Below are positions 17,215 to 23,936 of a stretch of 35,808 bases of DNA, in pieces. Location: contig NZ_MJEJ02000015.1 in assembly GCF_002095435.2 (NCBI RefSeq), positions 1-35,808 on the forward strand, given 5' to 3'. The position numbers and the translations under genes are program-made. The stretch comes from Williamsia sp. 1138. Lineage in GTDB: Bacteria; Actinomycetota; Actinomycetes; Mycobacteriales; Mycobacteriaceae. The notes beneath the pieces were generated by a model that searched no databases, had not been told where the DNA came from, and was given only the letters and a program-made list of their open reading frames with translations. Numbering within the stretch: position 1 is the stretch's first letter; each line of letters starts with the position of its first letter.

Positions 17215-17784
17215 ATGATCGACTTCAGAGCCGCATCCGATGCAGTGGCCGATCTCATCACGCAGGTGGACGACGAGGATCTCGCGCGCGCGACGCCTTG
17301 CGAGAGCTACACCGTGTCCGATCTGCTGATGCACATCGATGAGGGTGCGACCGGATTCACCGCGGCCGCGGGCGGTGAGACCTCGAGCCCCGCGGTGCGG
17401 GCGATCGACGACGATGCGTCGCGCAACCAGATTGCCGATCACGTCCGTGACCTGGCCAAAGCGTGGGCGGAGCCCCGGGCCTGGGACGGCGATTCGGACT
17501 TGGCCGGCCTCGAGTTGCCGAACGAGACGTGGGGGAAGATCGCGATGACAGAGGTGATCGTGCATGGCTGGGACCTTGCCGTCGCGACCAATCGAGGTTT
17601 CGTCCCGCCGGAATCCGTGGTGCTCGCCTGCCACGAGCACGTCGAAGGATTTCTGACCGAGGCGCCGCTGCCCGAACTCTGGGGCGAGCCGGTCGCAGCA
17701 GACGAGACATTGCCCCTGCTGGACCGGACCGTCGCCATCGCCGGACGCGATCCGCGATCGTGGCACCTCGCCCCGCCCGCATGA
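17215..17784 (+). CDS. TIGR03086-type DinB-like metal-binding protein (maleylpyruvate isomerase N-terminal fold)
   Basis: 189 residues. The N-terminal four-helix bundle has CESYTVSDLLMHIDEG, the place where the first metal histidine usually sits, and EVIVHGWDLAVATNRG, which supplies the others. These motifs are typical of the actinobacterial TIGR03083/TIGR03086 families, related to mycothiol-dependent maleylpyruvate isomerase. Members are thought to bind a divalent metal and possibly mycothiol, but most have no known reaction. ATG 17215 follows GGGAGGAA, a good ribosome-binding site. Its stop touches the 3' end of the convergent membrane-protein gene. Confidence 0.85.
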   Translation: MIDFRAASDAVADLITQVDDEDLARATPCESYTVSDLLMHIDEGATGFTAAAGGETSSPAVRAIDDDASRNQIADHVRDLAKAWAEPRAWDGDSDLAGLELPNETWGKIAMTEVIVHGWDLAVATNRGFVPPESVVLACHEHVEGFLTEAPLPELWGEPVAADETLPLLDRTVAIAGRDPRSWHLAPPA

Positions 17785-18276
17785 TCACGAAGGAGCAGGC
17801 AGGCTTGGAGCAAAGTGGCGAGCCCAGAACTCGCGGATGGCGACGGCAAGAAGGACAGCGCCCATCGTCGTCATCGTGCCCAGTTGCCAACTGTCGATGA
17901 CACCCGGGGTGACGACGATCAGTATGCCCAGTGCCGCCAGGGGCGCCACGATCGTGACGATTCCAGGAGCCGCTCGGCGAACTGCTAGTGCCTCTGTCAC
18001 TGCTGCAATAAGGACAACGGCAAACGCCATCGCGGAGAACACCTCCGGCTCCGTCCACCACTCGTACGGAGTCGGACCGGAGAAGTTGGCGATGCCGACC
18101 GGTCTGTCCATCACCCCGGTGTAGGCCGTCCACCCAAACGAACGACGAGAGGACACTCCGTCGCCGTCGAGTCCGAGCCATGTGATGCCACCGGCGAACG
18201 CCGTTGCGACGATGAATATCCACCACGCGATATGGCCGGTGATCTATGCCGAGCGAAACAGTCGGATCTGGGTCAT
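17785..18276 (-). pseudogene. Four-helix membrane protein gene interrupted by an early amber codon
   Basis: The reading frame starts at ATG 18276, which overlaps the TGA of the upstream gene as ATGA, and reads MTQIRLFRSA. Codon 11 is TAG (18244-18246). The same frame then continues without interruption as ITGHIAWWIFIVATAFAGG and three more membrane segments (AMAFAVVLIAAVTEALAV, GIVTIVAPLAALGILIVV, TMGAVLLAVAIREFW) to the stop at 17785. A GTG at 18156 could restart translation but would lose the first helix, and no ATG, GTG or TTG lies between. The intact protein would be 163 residues. A recent nonsense mutation, a sequencing error or a restart product are all possible. No family recognised. 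Confidence 0.7.
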
Positions 18277-19793
18277 GGATTGGTGCCATTCGCTTTCAAT
18301 GATGAGTTCACGTCGTACTCGATGGGCCATTGCATATGCGCGGCGCCGAGGGTGTGCAAGTCACCTGCGGCGGTCACCCAGATCGTTCCGGTCCTGTCGG
18401 CCGCAAGTCTGGGGGACGACGAGGGCACCGGCGCGCTGCGGACGGGCCCGAGGGTGGCGGCGTCAAGCAGCGTGAGCAACCAGAACTGGCCGCGGCTGCG
18501 GTCATAGTCGGTCGGCCCGTCCAGTGGCCACCATCGGACGCTGCCGCCAGGCGGGTGGCCAAGGACCCAGATGTGTTCGCCGACGGAACCTGCGCGAAGG
18601 AAGCGTCGGGGAAGTCGGGTTGTTGTTTCGACGGAAAGATCAGGCGCAATCTTCATCGCTGTATTGCCCTGAATGACGATAAGAGGGCGACCGTTGAGCG
18701 AGGGCTCATCGTGGTCTTCGGAGTCGGGCAGCGGCGGCCCGACTGCTACCTCGCCGGATTGGCTGATGCGGATAAGCCGGTGGTGCCGGACGTTCTCCCC
18801 ATCGCGGAACCTCGCAACGGCCACAAAGACTCGGCCGTCTGCGGTGGCCGTGACGGCTGTGCCTTCGGGAACATCGACTCGGACGGGGTCTCGGTCCGGG
18901 CTGTGGATCTGCCAGGGAAGTCGGGAAGTGCAGGCCAGGAACGCTTCTCCGAGTACGGCACCGGTGGTGGTGAGCTGGTCGTCGATCTTGCGGGCTGGTT
19001 CATCGACCGTCACGCGGTAGGTACCGTCCGGGCCACTGATCCAGCAACCGGTGGGGGTGGCCCACACCCGCCGCGACGGTCGGACGTCGCCAGGAATCAA
19101 ATACTCGGTGGCTTTTCGCGTTTCGTCGACATGAACGACCTTCGGAAGGGTGTTGTCGAGCACCCATATGTCGCCCTCGCAGGTCGACACATCGGCGGCA
19201 ACCAGTCGGGGTCGTAGCGGTGGCTCGGGCACGTCATCGATGTCGAGGTCGATCAATACGCCGATTTCGACTCGACGTACGTCCTCTCCGTTCTCCCGGT
19301 GGCGTTCATCGTCGAAGAAGCGTGGTGACTTCTCGACTTCTCGGTAGGTGCGTTGCCTGTCCGGCAAAAGCTTCCAGGAGTTCGGGTTACCGGTGGTGCG
19401 GGCGACGTCCACGCTGACGACCCGCACGCGTGTCACCCGACCCCTAACCGATCCTGACGCGTCTATACCCAAGACGCCGTGGAACCGCCCGGTCATCTCG
19501 ACGTGGCCGGTCGCCGGGCGCGTTCCCTGCCAACTGGCGGTCCACCCGTCGCCACGAAGGAGCCCAGACCAGTGCCATTGCTCGGTCTCGCGTCCACCGC
19601 CGCGCCGCAGGATCGGCGGTCGGGGAGCAGGGTCCAACCTGGCCCGAATGGTCACTACATCAGGCTCGGACGGTGCAGCTTCAGAGAAGAGAAGGGGGAA
19701 TGAGGTGACCGTCCCGACTTCAGGCGGGGGAATCGCGCCGTCTTCGATCGCCAGTTCGTCGACGAGGACGGTCATCGTGCGTGGGCGGCTCAT
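18273..19793 (-). CDS. Uncharacterised 506-residue protein, possibly a beta-propeller
   Basis: The protein has no signal peptide or membrane helix and I do not recognise a family. The C-terminal two-thirds holds spaced short blocks such as GDIWVLDN, GCWISGPDGTYRV, DGRVFVAVARF, EHIWVLGHPPGG and GTIWVTAAGDL. This is the rhythm of a beta-propeller, each blade having an aromatic-rich strand followed by a Gly/Asp turn. The N-terminal 190 residues look like a separate beta-rich domain, containing WHWSGLLRGDGWTASW. It is coupled by ATGA to the broken membrane-protein gene downstream, suggesting the pair works together, perhaps with the propeller recruited to the membrane. Function unknown. Confidence 0.75.
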   Translation of the reverse strand: MSRPRTMTVLVDELAIEDGAIPPPEVGTVTSFPLLFSEAAPSEPDVVTIRARLDPAPRPPILRRGGGRETEQWHWSGLLRGDGWTASWQGTRPATGHVEMTGRFHGVLGIDASGSVRGRVTRVRVVSVDVARTTGNPNSWKLLPDRQRTYREVEKSPRFFDDERHRENGEDVRRVEIGVLIDLDIDDVPEPPLRPRLVAADVSTCEGDIWVLDNTLPKVVHVDETRKATEYLIPGDVRPSRRVWATPTGCWISGPDGTYRVTVDEPARKIDDQLTTTGAVLGEAFLACTSRLPWQIHSPDRDPVRVDVPEGTAVTATADGRVFVAVARFRDGENVRHHRLIRISQSGEVAVGPPLPDSEDHDEPSLNGRPLIVIQGNTAMKIAPDLSVETTTRLPRRFLRAGSVGEHIWVLGHPPGGSVRWWPLDGPTDYDRSRGQFWLLTLLDAATLGPVRSAPVPSSSPRLAADRTGTIWVTAAGDLHTLGAAHMQWPIEYDVNSSLKANGTNP

Positions 19794-19941
19794 GCGCCTT
19801 TCAGCAGTGTCATGTCACCGACGCTAACACATCGTGTTCTGGCTCACTTCTGCGTGCAACTTCCGTGCGTTGGCCCGTCTCAGTTCATGTAAGGCGCGAC
19901 CGGGCAATGGGGTTCGGCGCGAGAAACAGGAGGAGAGAACA

Positions 19942-20139
19942 ATGGCTGATTTCATCGACAAGGCAAAGCACAAGGCCGAAGAGGTTGCGGGCAAGGCGAA
20001 AGAGAAGATCGGCGAGGCGACCGGCAATGACGACCTCCGGGCCGAGGGTGCCGCCGACCAGGGCAAGGGTAAGACCAAGCAGGTCGGTGACAACATCTCC
20101 GATGCGGCGTCGAACGTGAAGAGCAAGCTCACCGACTGA
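19942..20139 (+). CDS. CsbD family stress protein
   Basis: 65 residues, highly charged and helical. It carries DKAKHKAEEVAGKAKEKIGEATGN followed by RAEGAADQGKGKTKQ, the CsbD signature. In other bacteria csbD genes belong to the general stress (sigma-B type) regulon; the molecular role is not known. ATG 19942 has a strong AGGAGGAG. The frame extends upstream to 19834, but that part does not look like CsbD. A GC-rich hairpin follows, then a small membrane protein on the same strand. Confidence 0.92.
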   Translation: MADFIDKAKHKAEEVAGKAKEKIGEATGNDDLRAEGAADQGKGKTKQVGDNISDAASNVKSKLTD

Positions 20140-20174
20140 TTTCGGCTGACACACCCAGTTGTGAGGGGTGGGGT

Positions 20175-20197
20175 GGTGGCCGATGTCGGCCGCCACC
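20175..20197 (+). terminator. Imperfect GC-rich hairpin after csbD
   Basis: GGTGGCCGA (20175-20183) pairs with TCGGCC-GCCACC (20186-20197) with a small bulge and a tight loop. A pyrimidine-rich run (TCCTCTCTCTTC) follows. It may end or attenuate the csbD transcript before the membrane-protein gene. Confidence 0.35.
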
Positions 20198-20236
20198 TCC
20201 TCTCTCTTCACCCGTGAGACGAGCACCAGGAGAACC

Positions 20237-20482
20237 ATGATCCCGCTGTTGGCACGAAAATACCTGTACCGCTACCTGATCCTGGCAATCGTTCTGCCGC
20301 TGGTCGCGAAGATTTTGCTGACCGCAGGACACCGGATAGAGCGTCGAAACGACAATCCGACAGCCTTGTCGAGATTGCTGATCAAAATAGGCTCGTACAG
20401 TCGGCGTAAGGCACGCACTGTCGACGCTGATGATCACCAAGAGAAGAAGCGTCGGTCGATCGTCGGTCGTCGCAAGAAGTAG
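20237..20482 (+). CDS. Small membrane protein, unknown function
   Basis: 81 residues. One hydrophobic segment (YLILAIVLPLVAKILLTAG, about 13-31) is followed by a very basic cytosolic tail ending in KKRRSIVGRRKK. ATG 20237 has CAGGAG nearby; the ORF's earlier start at 20168 is unsupported. It follows csbD with 97 bases between, including a hairpin. Small basic single-helix proteins next to csbD may be membrane stress proteins, but nothing in the sequence proves this. Confidence 0.65.
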   Translation: MIPLLARKYLYRYLILAIVLPLVAKILLTAGHRIERRNDNPTALSRLLIKIGSYSRRKARTVDADDHQEKKRRSIVGRRKK

Positions 20483-20490
20483 TCCGCAGT

Positions 20491-21156
20491 CTACGGCCGT
20501 CGCAGGATCGCGCTGATGCGATCGACGATTTCGCCGGCCACTCCGAGGGTGGCTGAATCATCTGCAGCACAGTATCTGTCGGCGTCCGCGTCGTAGATGG
20601 CGCCGGCGATTGAGCCGTGGTCGGCATCGAAGGTGATGAGCTCGAGAGGCCAATCGTCGAGCGCAGCGGCGAAATCTTCACTCGCAGTGAGTGGAACCAC
20701 GTCATCGGACGTGCCGTGTAACAGGGTGATCGGTATCCGAGCTCCGGTCGGCAGATCGCCGGTGGGGAGGCTTTCGCCCGTCAGTGGATTGGTTGCGCCG
20801 AACGCGCCGGCCAAGGTGATGACCCGTGACACGGGGCTGGCGTAGTGGTCGGCGTCCAGGGCCACTCCGGCTGCCGCTGTCCCGCCCAGCGACCATCCGA
20901 TCAGTGCGAAGGCGCCGGAGGCTGCGGCGTGACGGAGGGATCCCAACAAGTCGCCGCGACCACGGTCGGTGGCATGCGAATCCCAGTCGGGGACGATGAC
21001 GTGGAACCCATGATGATCGGCGAGCAGTGTCGCGAACGGTCGCATAGTTGCCCGCGCGTCGGTCTGGGTGCCGTGCCACACGAGGACGGCAGGGCCTGTC
21101 GCATCTCCGTACACGTCGACTAGCCGGCCTGGTGCGTATTCGTTGGTCTTCACCAC
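20491..21156 (-). CDS. Alpha/beta hydrolase (dienelactone-hydrolase-like)
   Basis: About 221 residues from the chosen GTG. The order is strand VLVWHGTQ, HVIVPDW, then the nucleophile elbow IGWSLGG, followed by ITLLHGTSDDVVPL with the acid Asp and FDADHGS with the base His. This is a complete catalytic triad. Start is uncertain. GTG 21156 or 21153 gives VKTNEYAPGRLVDVYG, a sensible N terminus; the longer ORF to 21225 would overlap the divergent repeat-protein gene and has an unlikely Cys/Arg-rich leader. Substrate unknown. Confidence 0.85.
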   Translation of the reverse strand: MVKTNEYAPGRLVDVYGDATGPAVLVWHGTQTDARATMRPFATLLADHHGFHVIVPDWDSHATDRGRGDLLGSLRHAAASGAFALIGWSLGGTAAAGVALDADHYASPVSRVITLAGAFGATNPLTGESLPTGDLPTGARIPITLLHGTSDDVVPLTASEDFAAALDDWPLELITFDADHGSIAGAIYDADADRYCAADDSATLGVAGEIVDRISAILRRP

Positions 21157-21209
21157 TGCAGTGTGCCCAGCGGCCGAAGCGCAGACACATCTTGTTGAAC
21201 TGCGGCAGA

Positions 21210-21656
21210 ATGACCGGCGTGACAAAATCTTGCGGTACCGGCAGCACAGTCGTCGACTCGGCGGCCACGGCGGATGCGACTGCGGTGGCGGGGTCGATGG
21301 CCACGTCGTCGAGCACCGCTGTGGCGGGATCGATCGGGACTGTGGCGAGTGCAGGTGTTGCGGGTTCGGCAGGGACTGTCGCGAGCGCGGGCGTCGGGAC
21401 CTCCGTCGCGACGGTGGCCAGTGCTGTGGTCGCGGGCTCTGCGGTCACCGCGACCAGTGCCGTGGTCGCCGGAAGTGCGGGCACCGCATTCTCTTTCGGT
21501 ATCGCAGGGTGTCTCGGGGTCGTGGCGAGCGCACTGTGCCAGCGGTGCATGGCCTGCGTCGGGTGCGTTGGATGCACCGACTGCATTGGGTGTGTGGGTT
21601 GCTACAACTGCTCCGGCCTACGCGGTGCGGTCGGTCTGCGCGACGTGCATGTCTGA
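21210..21656 (+). CDS. Hexapeptide-repeat protein with a Cys-every-third-residue tract; predicted tight beta-solenoid
   Basis: 148 residues from ATG 21210. From about residue 26 the sequence has a strict period of six. Ser occupies 29, 35, 41, and so on to 95, while Val and Thr alternate at 26, 32, 38, and so on to 92, giving a 12-residue V-xx-S-xx-T-xx-S-xx unit. The register continues into a cysteine tract: Cys at 101, then 110, 113, 116 and every third residue to 134, filling both former columns. Residues 23-111 contain no charged residue. There is no signal peptide or membrane-like run. The geometry suggests a narrow solenoid with every third residue pointing inward, with Cys giving disulfides or metal sites. 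No ribosome-binding site is obvious. A DAPG-hydrolase-like gene begins 8 bases later. Function unknown. Confidence 0.75.
   Translation: MTGVTKSCGTGSTVVDSAATADATAVAGSMATSSSTAVAGSIGTVASAGVAGSAGTVASAGVGTSVATVASAVVAGSAVTATSAVVAGSAGTAFSFGIAGCLGVVASALCQRCMACVGCVGCTDCIGCVGCYNCSGLRGAVGLRDVHV
21285..21611 (+). repeat. 18-base coding repeat, then 9-base Cys-codon repeat
   Basis: Codons for residues 26-134 of the repeat protein. The first part repeats an 18-base theme (GTG GCG GGx TCG ...) with a 36-base super-period. The last part repeats TGC/TGT every 9 bases nine times (21537-21611). Codon choice differs between copies, so the period is kept at protein level rather than being a recent DNA tandem expansion. 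Confidence 0.8.
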
Positions 21657-21664
21657 GTGCGCTA

Positions 21665-22585
21665 GTGCCGCGGTATCACGTAACAGCTGCTGACCGTCGG
21701 GCTCTGCCCAAGGCGTTGCGAGGTCGGTCGAGCAGTCACCTCGGCTACGACGCGGCCGAATATACGCGCCCTTTCGCGCACTACTTTCGATCGCACACCG
21801 AGCCGATCCAACCGCACGTCCATGAGGCACTACGTCGTGGACGCGTTCCGGCCGAGTTCGGTTACGGGGTCGACGATGCCCGGGCGCGGCTGTCGGCGCC
21901 TGGCTACGGCCCGATGGAAACCGGCTGGACCCGGACGGCGAGCGGTACTGTGCTCGTCGCGTGTCTGACCGATATGCCTGGTGTCACCGCGGACATGTGG
22001 GACTGGTGGTTCGGGTGGCACCTGACGGACTCCGCGCGCTACAAACTCTGGCATCCGGCGGCGCACAGGCAAGCGTGTGTCGCCGAGGATCGCAGCGACG
22101 TCGCAGGCCTGACGGACCGTGAGAAATACATCGGCAACGTCTCCTTCGTCGATGAGTACATCGGCGCCAAGAAACTGCGACTGGCAATCCGTTTCGTCGA
22201 TCCCACTACGCTCGGATTCGCCGATAGCCCGGGCACCACGTACGTCTGCGCCCGGATCGGCGTGACCTACCTACCGGTGGCAGCCGGCTGGCTCGTCCAT
22301 CAGGTGCGGCCCACCGACCACGGCTGTGAGATGCGGTCCCGGTTCTTCATGGGTCCGGGCGAGATCCTCTCGCTCCCGGGTAGGGCGGTCTCCCTACCCG
22401 GTGCCGCACCATTGCTCACGTCTCGCGTGGGCAGGACAGTCGCGCCCCCGGTTGTCGATGTCGCGGTACGAACCACTTTCAACGATCGTCTCGCTCACGA
22501 CCTGCTTCACCACTGCGCAAGCGAGATGAACCACCTTGCAGGCTTTTTGCCTGCGTTGTACGACGAGTTCAGGTCGATGCCCTGA
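21665..22585 (+). CDS. DAPG/phloretin-hydrolase-like protein
   Basis: About 306 residues. The block MWDWWFGWHLTDSARYKLWHP with the following histidines, plus SFVDEYIGAKKLRLAIRFVD, resembles the DAPG hydrolase (PhlG)/phloretin hydrolase family, which cleaves C-C bonds of acylphloroglucinols with a bound zinc. Recognition is from memory of the family pattern. Candidate metal ligands are the His in GWHLTD, the His in LWHPAAH and the Glu in VDEYIG. GTG 21665 is the first plausible start; upstream sequence in this frame is the complement of other genes. No clear ribosome-binding site was seen. It lies 8 bases after the repeat-protein stop, so co-translation is likely. It ends one base from the convergent marR stop. 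Confidence 0.75.
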   Translation: MPRYHVTAADRRALPKALRGRSSSHLGYDAAEYTRPFAHYFRSHTEPIQPHVHEALRRGRVPAEFGYGVDDARARLSAPGYGPMETGWTRTASGTVLVACLTDMPGVTADMWDWWFGWHLTDSARYKLWHPAAHRQACVAEDRSDVAGLTDREKYIGNVSFVDEYIGAKKLRLAIRFVDPTTLGFADSPGTTYVCARIGVTYLPVAAGWLVHQVRPTDHGCEMRSRFFMGPGEILSLPGRAVSLPGAAPLLTSRVGRTVAPPVVDVAVRTTFNDRLAHDLLHHCASEMNHLAGFLPALYDEFRSMP

Positions 22586-22586
22586 C

Positions 22587-23039
22587 TCATCCGGAGTCGG
22601 ATGCGAGAAGCGCGTCGCGACACGAGGTGAGCAGCGTGAGAAGTCTCGATACGTCGGGCGCCGTGAGCTGGCCGGTCATCGTGTTCGCGACTGCAGCGAC
22701 GTCGGCCTGCGCATGTTCGAGTAGGGACGCTGCGGCGGGTGTGAGAACGGTGGCACGTTCGCGTCGTGGTCCGGGCTCCTCGGAACGTTCGATGAGTCCG
22801 CGCTTCTCCAGCCCCTGGAGCAGTACGTTCATGGATTGGCGCGAGACGAAAGCGTGCCGGGCGAGCTCAGAACTCGTACTGGCGGGCGTGTGATGCAGAG
22901 CCTGCAGGCACGCGTACTGCGGCACGGTCAGCTCTAGGTGGCGCAGCTGCTCGGCCATGCGCAGATGGAGTATCGCCTGGGTCTCCTTGATCAGAAGTCC
23001 CAACGCCTCGGAAGCTGTGTCGTCATGCGGTCTCCTCAT
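22587..23039 (-). CDS. MarR family transcriptional regulator
   Basis: 150 residues with a winged helix: LTVPQYACLQALHH, then SSELARHAFVSRQSMNVLLQGLEKRGLIERS and the wing region RRERATVLT. The start ATG 23039 is chosen because the longer ORF would translate through both operator palindromes. It is divergent from a VOC-family gene, and the 78-bp gap contains two TGTCA-N6-TGACA sites. It most likely represses itself and the VOC gene. The ligand is probably a small phenolic or oxidant, as for many MarR proteins; that part is inference. Confidence 0.92.
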   Translation of the reverse strand: MRRPHDDTASEALGLLIKETQAILHLRMAEQLRHLELTVPQYACLQALHHTPASTSSELARHAFVSRQSMNVLLQGLEKRGLIERSEEPGPRRERATVLTPAAASLLEHAQADVAAVANTMTGQLTAPDVSRLLTLLTSCRDALLASDSG

Positions 23040-23054
23040 GTCAACATTTTGACA
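23039..23054. promoter_or_regulatory. MarR operator 1
   Basis: TGTCAACATTTTGACA has arms TGTCA/TGACA with a 6-bp centre, overlapping the marR start codon. It is identical to site 2 in both arms and in 13 of 16 positions; centres are 31 bp (about three helical turns) apart. Confidence 0.78.
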
Positions 23055-23068
23055 CGAGCGGGATTTGA

Positions 23069-23086
23069 GTGTCAGTATATTGACAC
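23069..23086. promoter_or_regulatory. MarR operator 2 over the divergent promoter
   Basis: GTGTCAGTATATTGACAC is a perfect 6-6-6 inverted repeat. Its centre contains -10-like boxes on both strands: TATACT on the minus strand (23079-23074) for marR and TATATT on the plus strand (23076-23081) for the VOC gene. Binding would block both. Confidence 0.8.
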
Positions 23087-23117
23087 TGGTAACAATCAAC
23101 GGCAGCAGGAGCTCGAC

Positions 23118-23504
23118 ATGACGAACAGCATCAGCACGACCACCAGCGGACCCGATTTCGTGTCATTCCAGGTGCGCGACCTGGCGACGTCCGCAACGTT
23201 CTATGCGGACGCGATCGGCCTCGACCGACTGCCGGCGGCCAACCCCGCTGCAGTGGTGTTCTCCTCGGGCGGAACCGCTTTCGCGGTACGTGAACCGTTC
23301 CCCGGAGTGGATCTCGACGCAATCGGCCAACTCGGTGCCGGCATCGGCGTCTGGTTCGGCAGCGAGGATCCGGCCGGGTTGCACGCACGCCTCGTGGAGC
23401 GGGGAGTGCCGATCGTGCAGGAACCGTTCGACGGCCCGTTCGGGCTCCAGTTCTCGCTCCGTGACCCAGACGGCTACGTCGTCACCATTCACGCTGCAGG
23501 TTGA
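23118..23504 (+). CDS. VOC/glyoxalase-fold protein
   Basis: 128 residues forming two beta-alpha-beta-beta-beta units, the vicinal-oxygen-chelate fold of glyoxalases, dioxygenases and antibiotic-binding proteins. FVSFQVRDLATSATFYADAIGL opens the first unit, and FGLQFSLRDPDGYVVTIHAAG is the standard C-terminal end. ATG 23118 follows AGGAG. Control by the divergent MarR through two operators is likely. A role in dealing with a toxic small molecule is plausible; the chemical is unknown. Confidence 0.9.
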   Translation: MTNSISTTTSGPDFVSFQVRDLATSATFYADAIGLDRLPAANPAAVVFSSGGTAFAVREPFPGVDLDAIGQLGAGIGVWFGSEDPAGLHARLVERGVPIVQEPFDGPFGLQFSLRDPDGYVVTIHAAG

Positions 23505-23517
23505 GCGTTCGGGCCGG

Positions 23518-23922
23518 TCAGGTCGGCGTGATGGTGCCGTCTACGTACACCCAGCGCCCGTCCAACCGTTCGAAAGTGCTGCGCTCCATCAGGCTTCCCG
23601 CGGTGCCACCTTGGACGCGGTAGAACGCGGTGAATGCGACCTCGCCTGTCGAGTCGAAGGGTGAACCGCCGCGGGTTGATTCGATTTCCAGGCGATACCA
23701 ACGCATCGCGTCGTCGAGATCGAGTTCGGCCGGTCTCGTCCGCGGGTGCCAACTGTGGAGCAGGTAGTCGCGGTCGCCGGTCGCGAAGGCGGTGAAGCGC
23801 GACCGCATCAGTGCTTGGGCGGTGGGCGCCGGGCGGTCGCCCGCCACTACTGGTCTGCAGCAGTCGTCGAAGGGGAGTCCGCTGGTGCATGGGCAGCGTC
23901 GATCGGAGGTGGACACCAACAC
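23518..23922 (-). CDS. YchJ family (UPF0225) SEC-C motif protein
   Basis: 134 residues. The N-terminal SEC-C zinc motif CPCTSGLPFDDCC is followed by LMRSRFTAFATGDRDYLLHSWHP and a C-terminal NTF2-like domain. This is the full YchJ layout at normal length. The zinc motif is thought to mediate protein binding; the cellular role is not established. It lies 14 bases downstream of the AraC regulator gene on the same strand, so the two are probably one transcript. It converges on the VOC gene with 13 bases between. Confidence 0.92.
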   Translation of the reverse strand: MLVSTSDRRCPCTSGLPFDDCCRPVVAGDRPAPTAQALMRSRFTAFATGDRDYLLHSWHPRTRPAELDLDDAMRWYRLEIESTRGGSPFDSTGEVAFTAFYRVQGGTAGSLMERSTFERLDGRWVYVDGTITPT

Positions 23923-23936
23923 AGCCTATGGTGCGG

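Noticed and set aside
20491-21225. Longer start (21225) for the alpha/beta hydrolase
   Set aside because: The added Cys/Arg/Ser-rich leader is not family-like and would overlap the divergent repeat-protein gene.
21537-21611. Nine-base tandem repeat that could look like a short CRISPR or VNTR
   Set aside because: It is the codon pattern of CxxC in the repeat protein; units vary and there are no spacers.
22588-22603. CATCCG-GAGT-CGGATG hairpin at the convergent marR/DAPG-hydrolase ends
   Set aside because: Only six base pairs, mostly within the marR coding end, no U-run; too weak to call a terminator.
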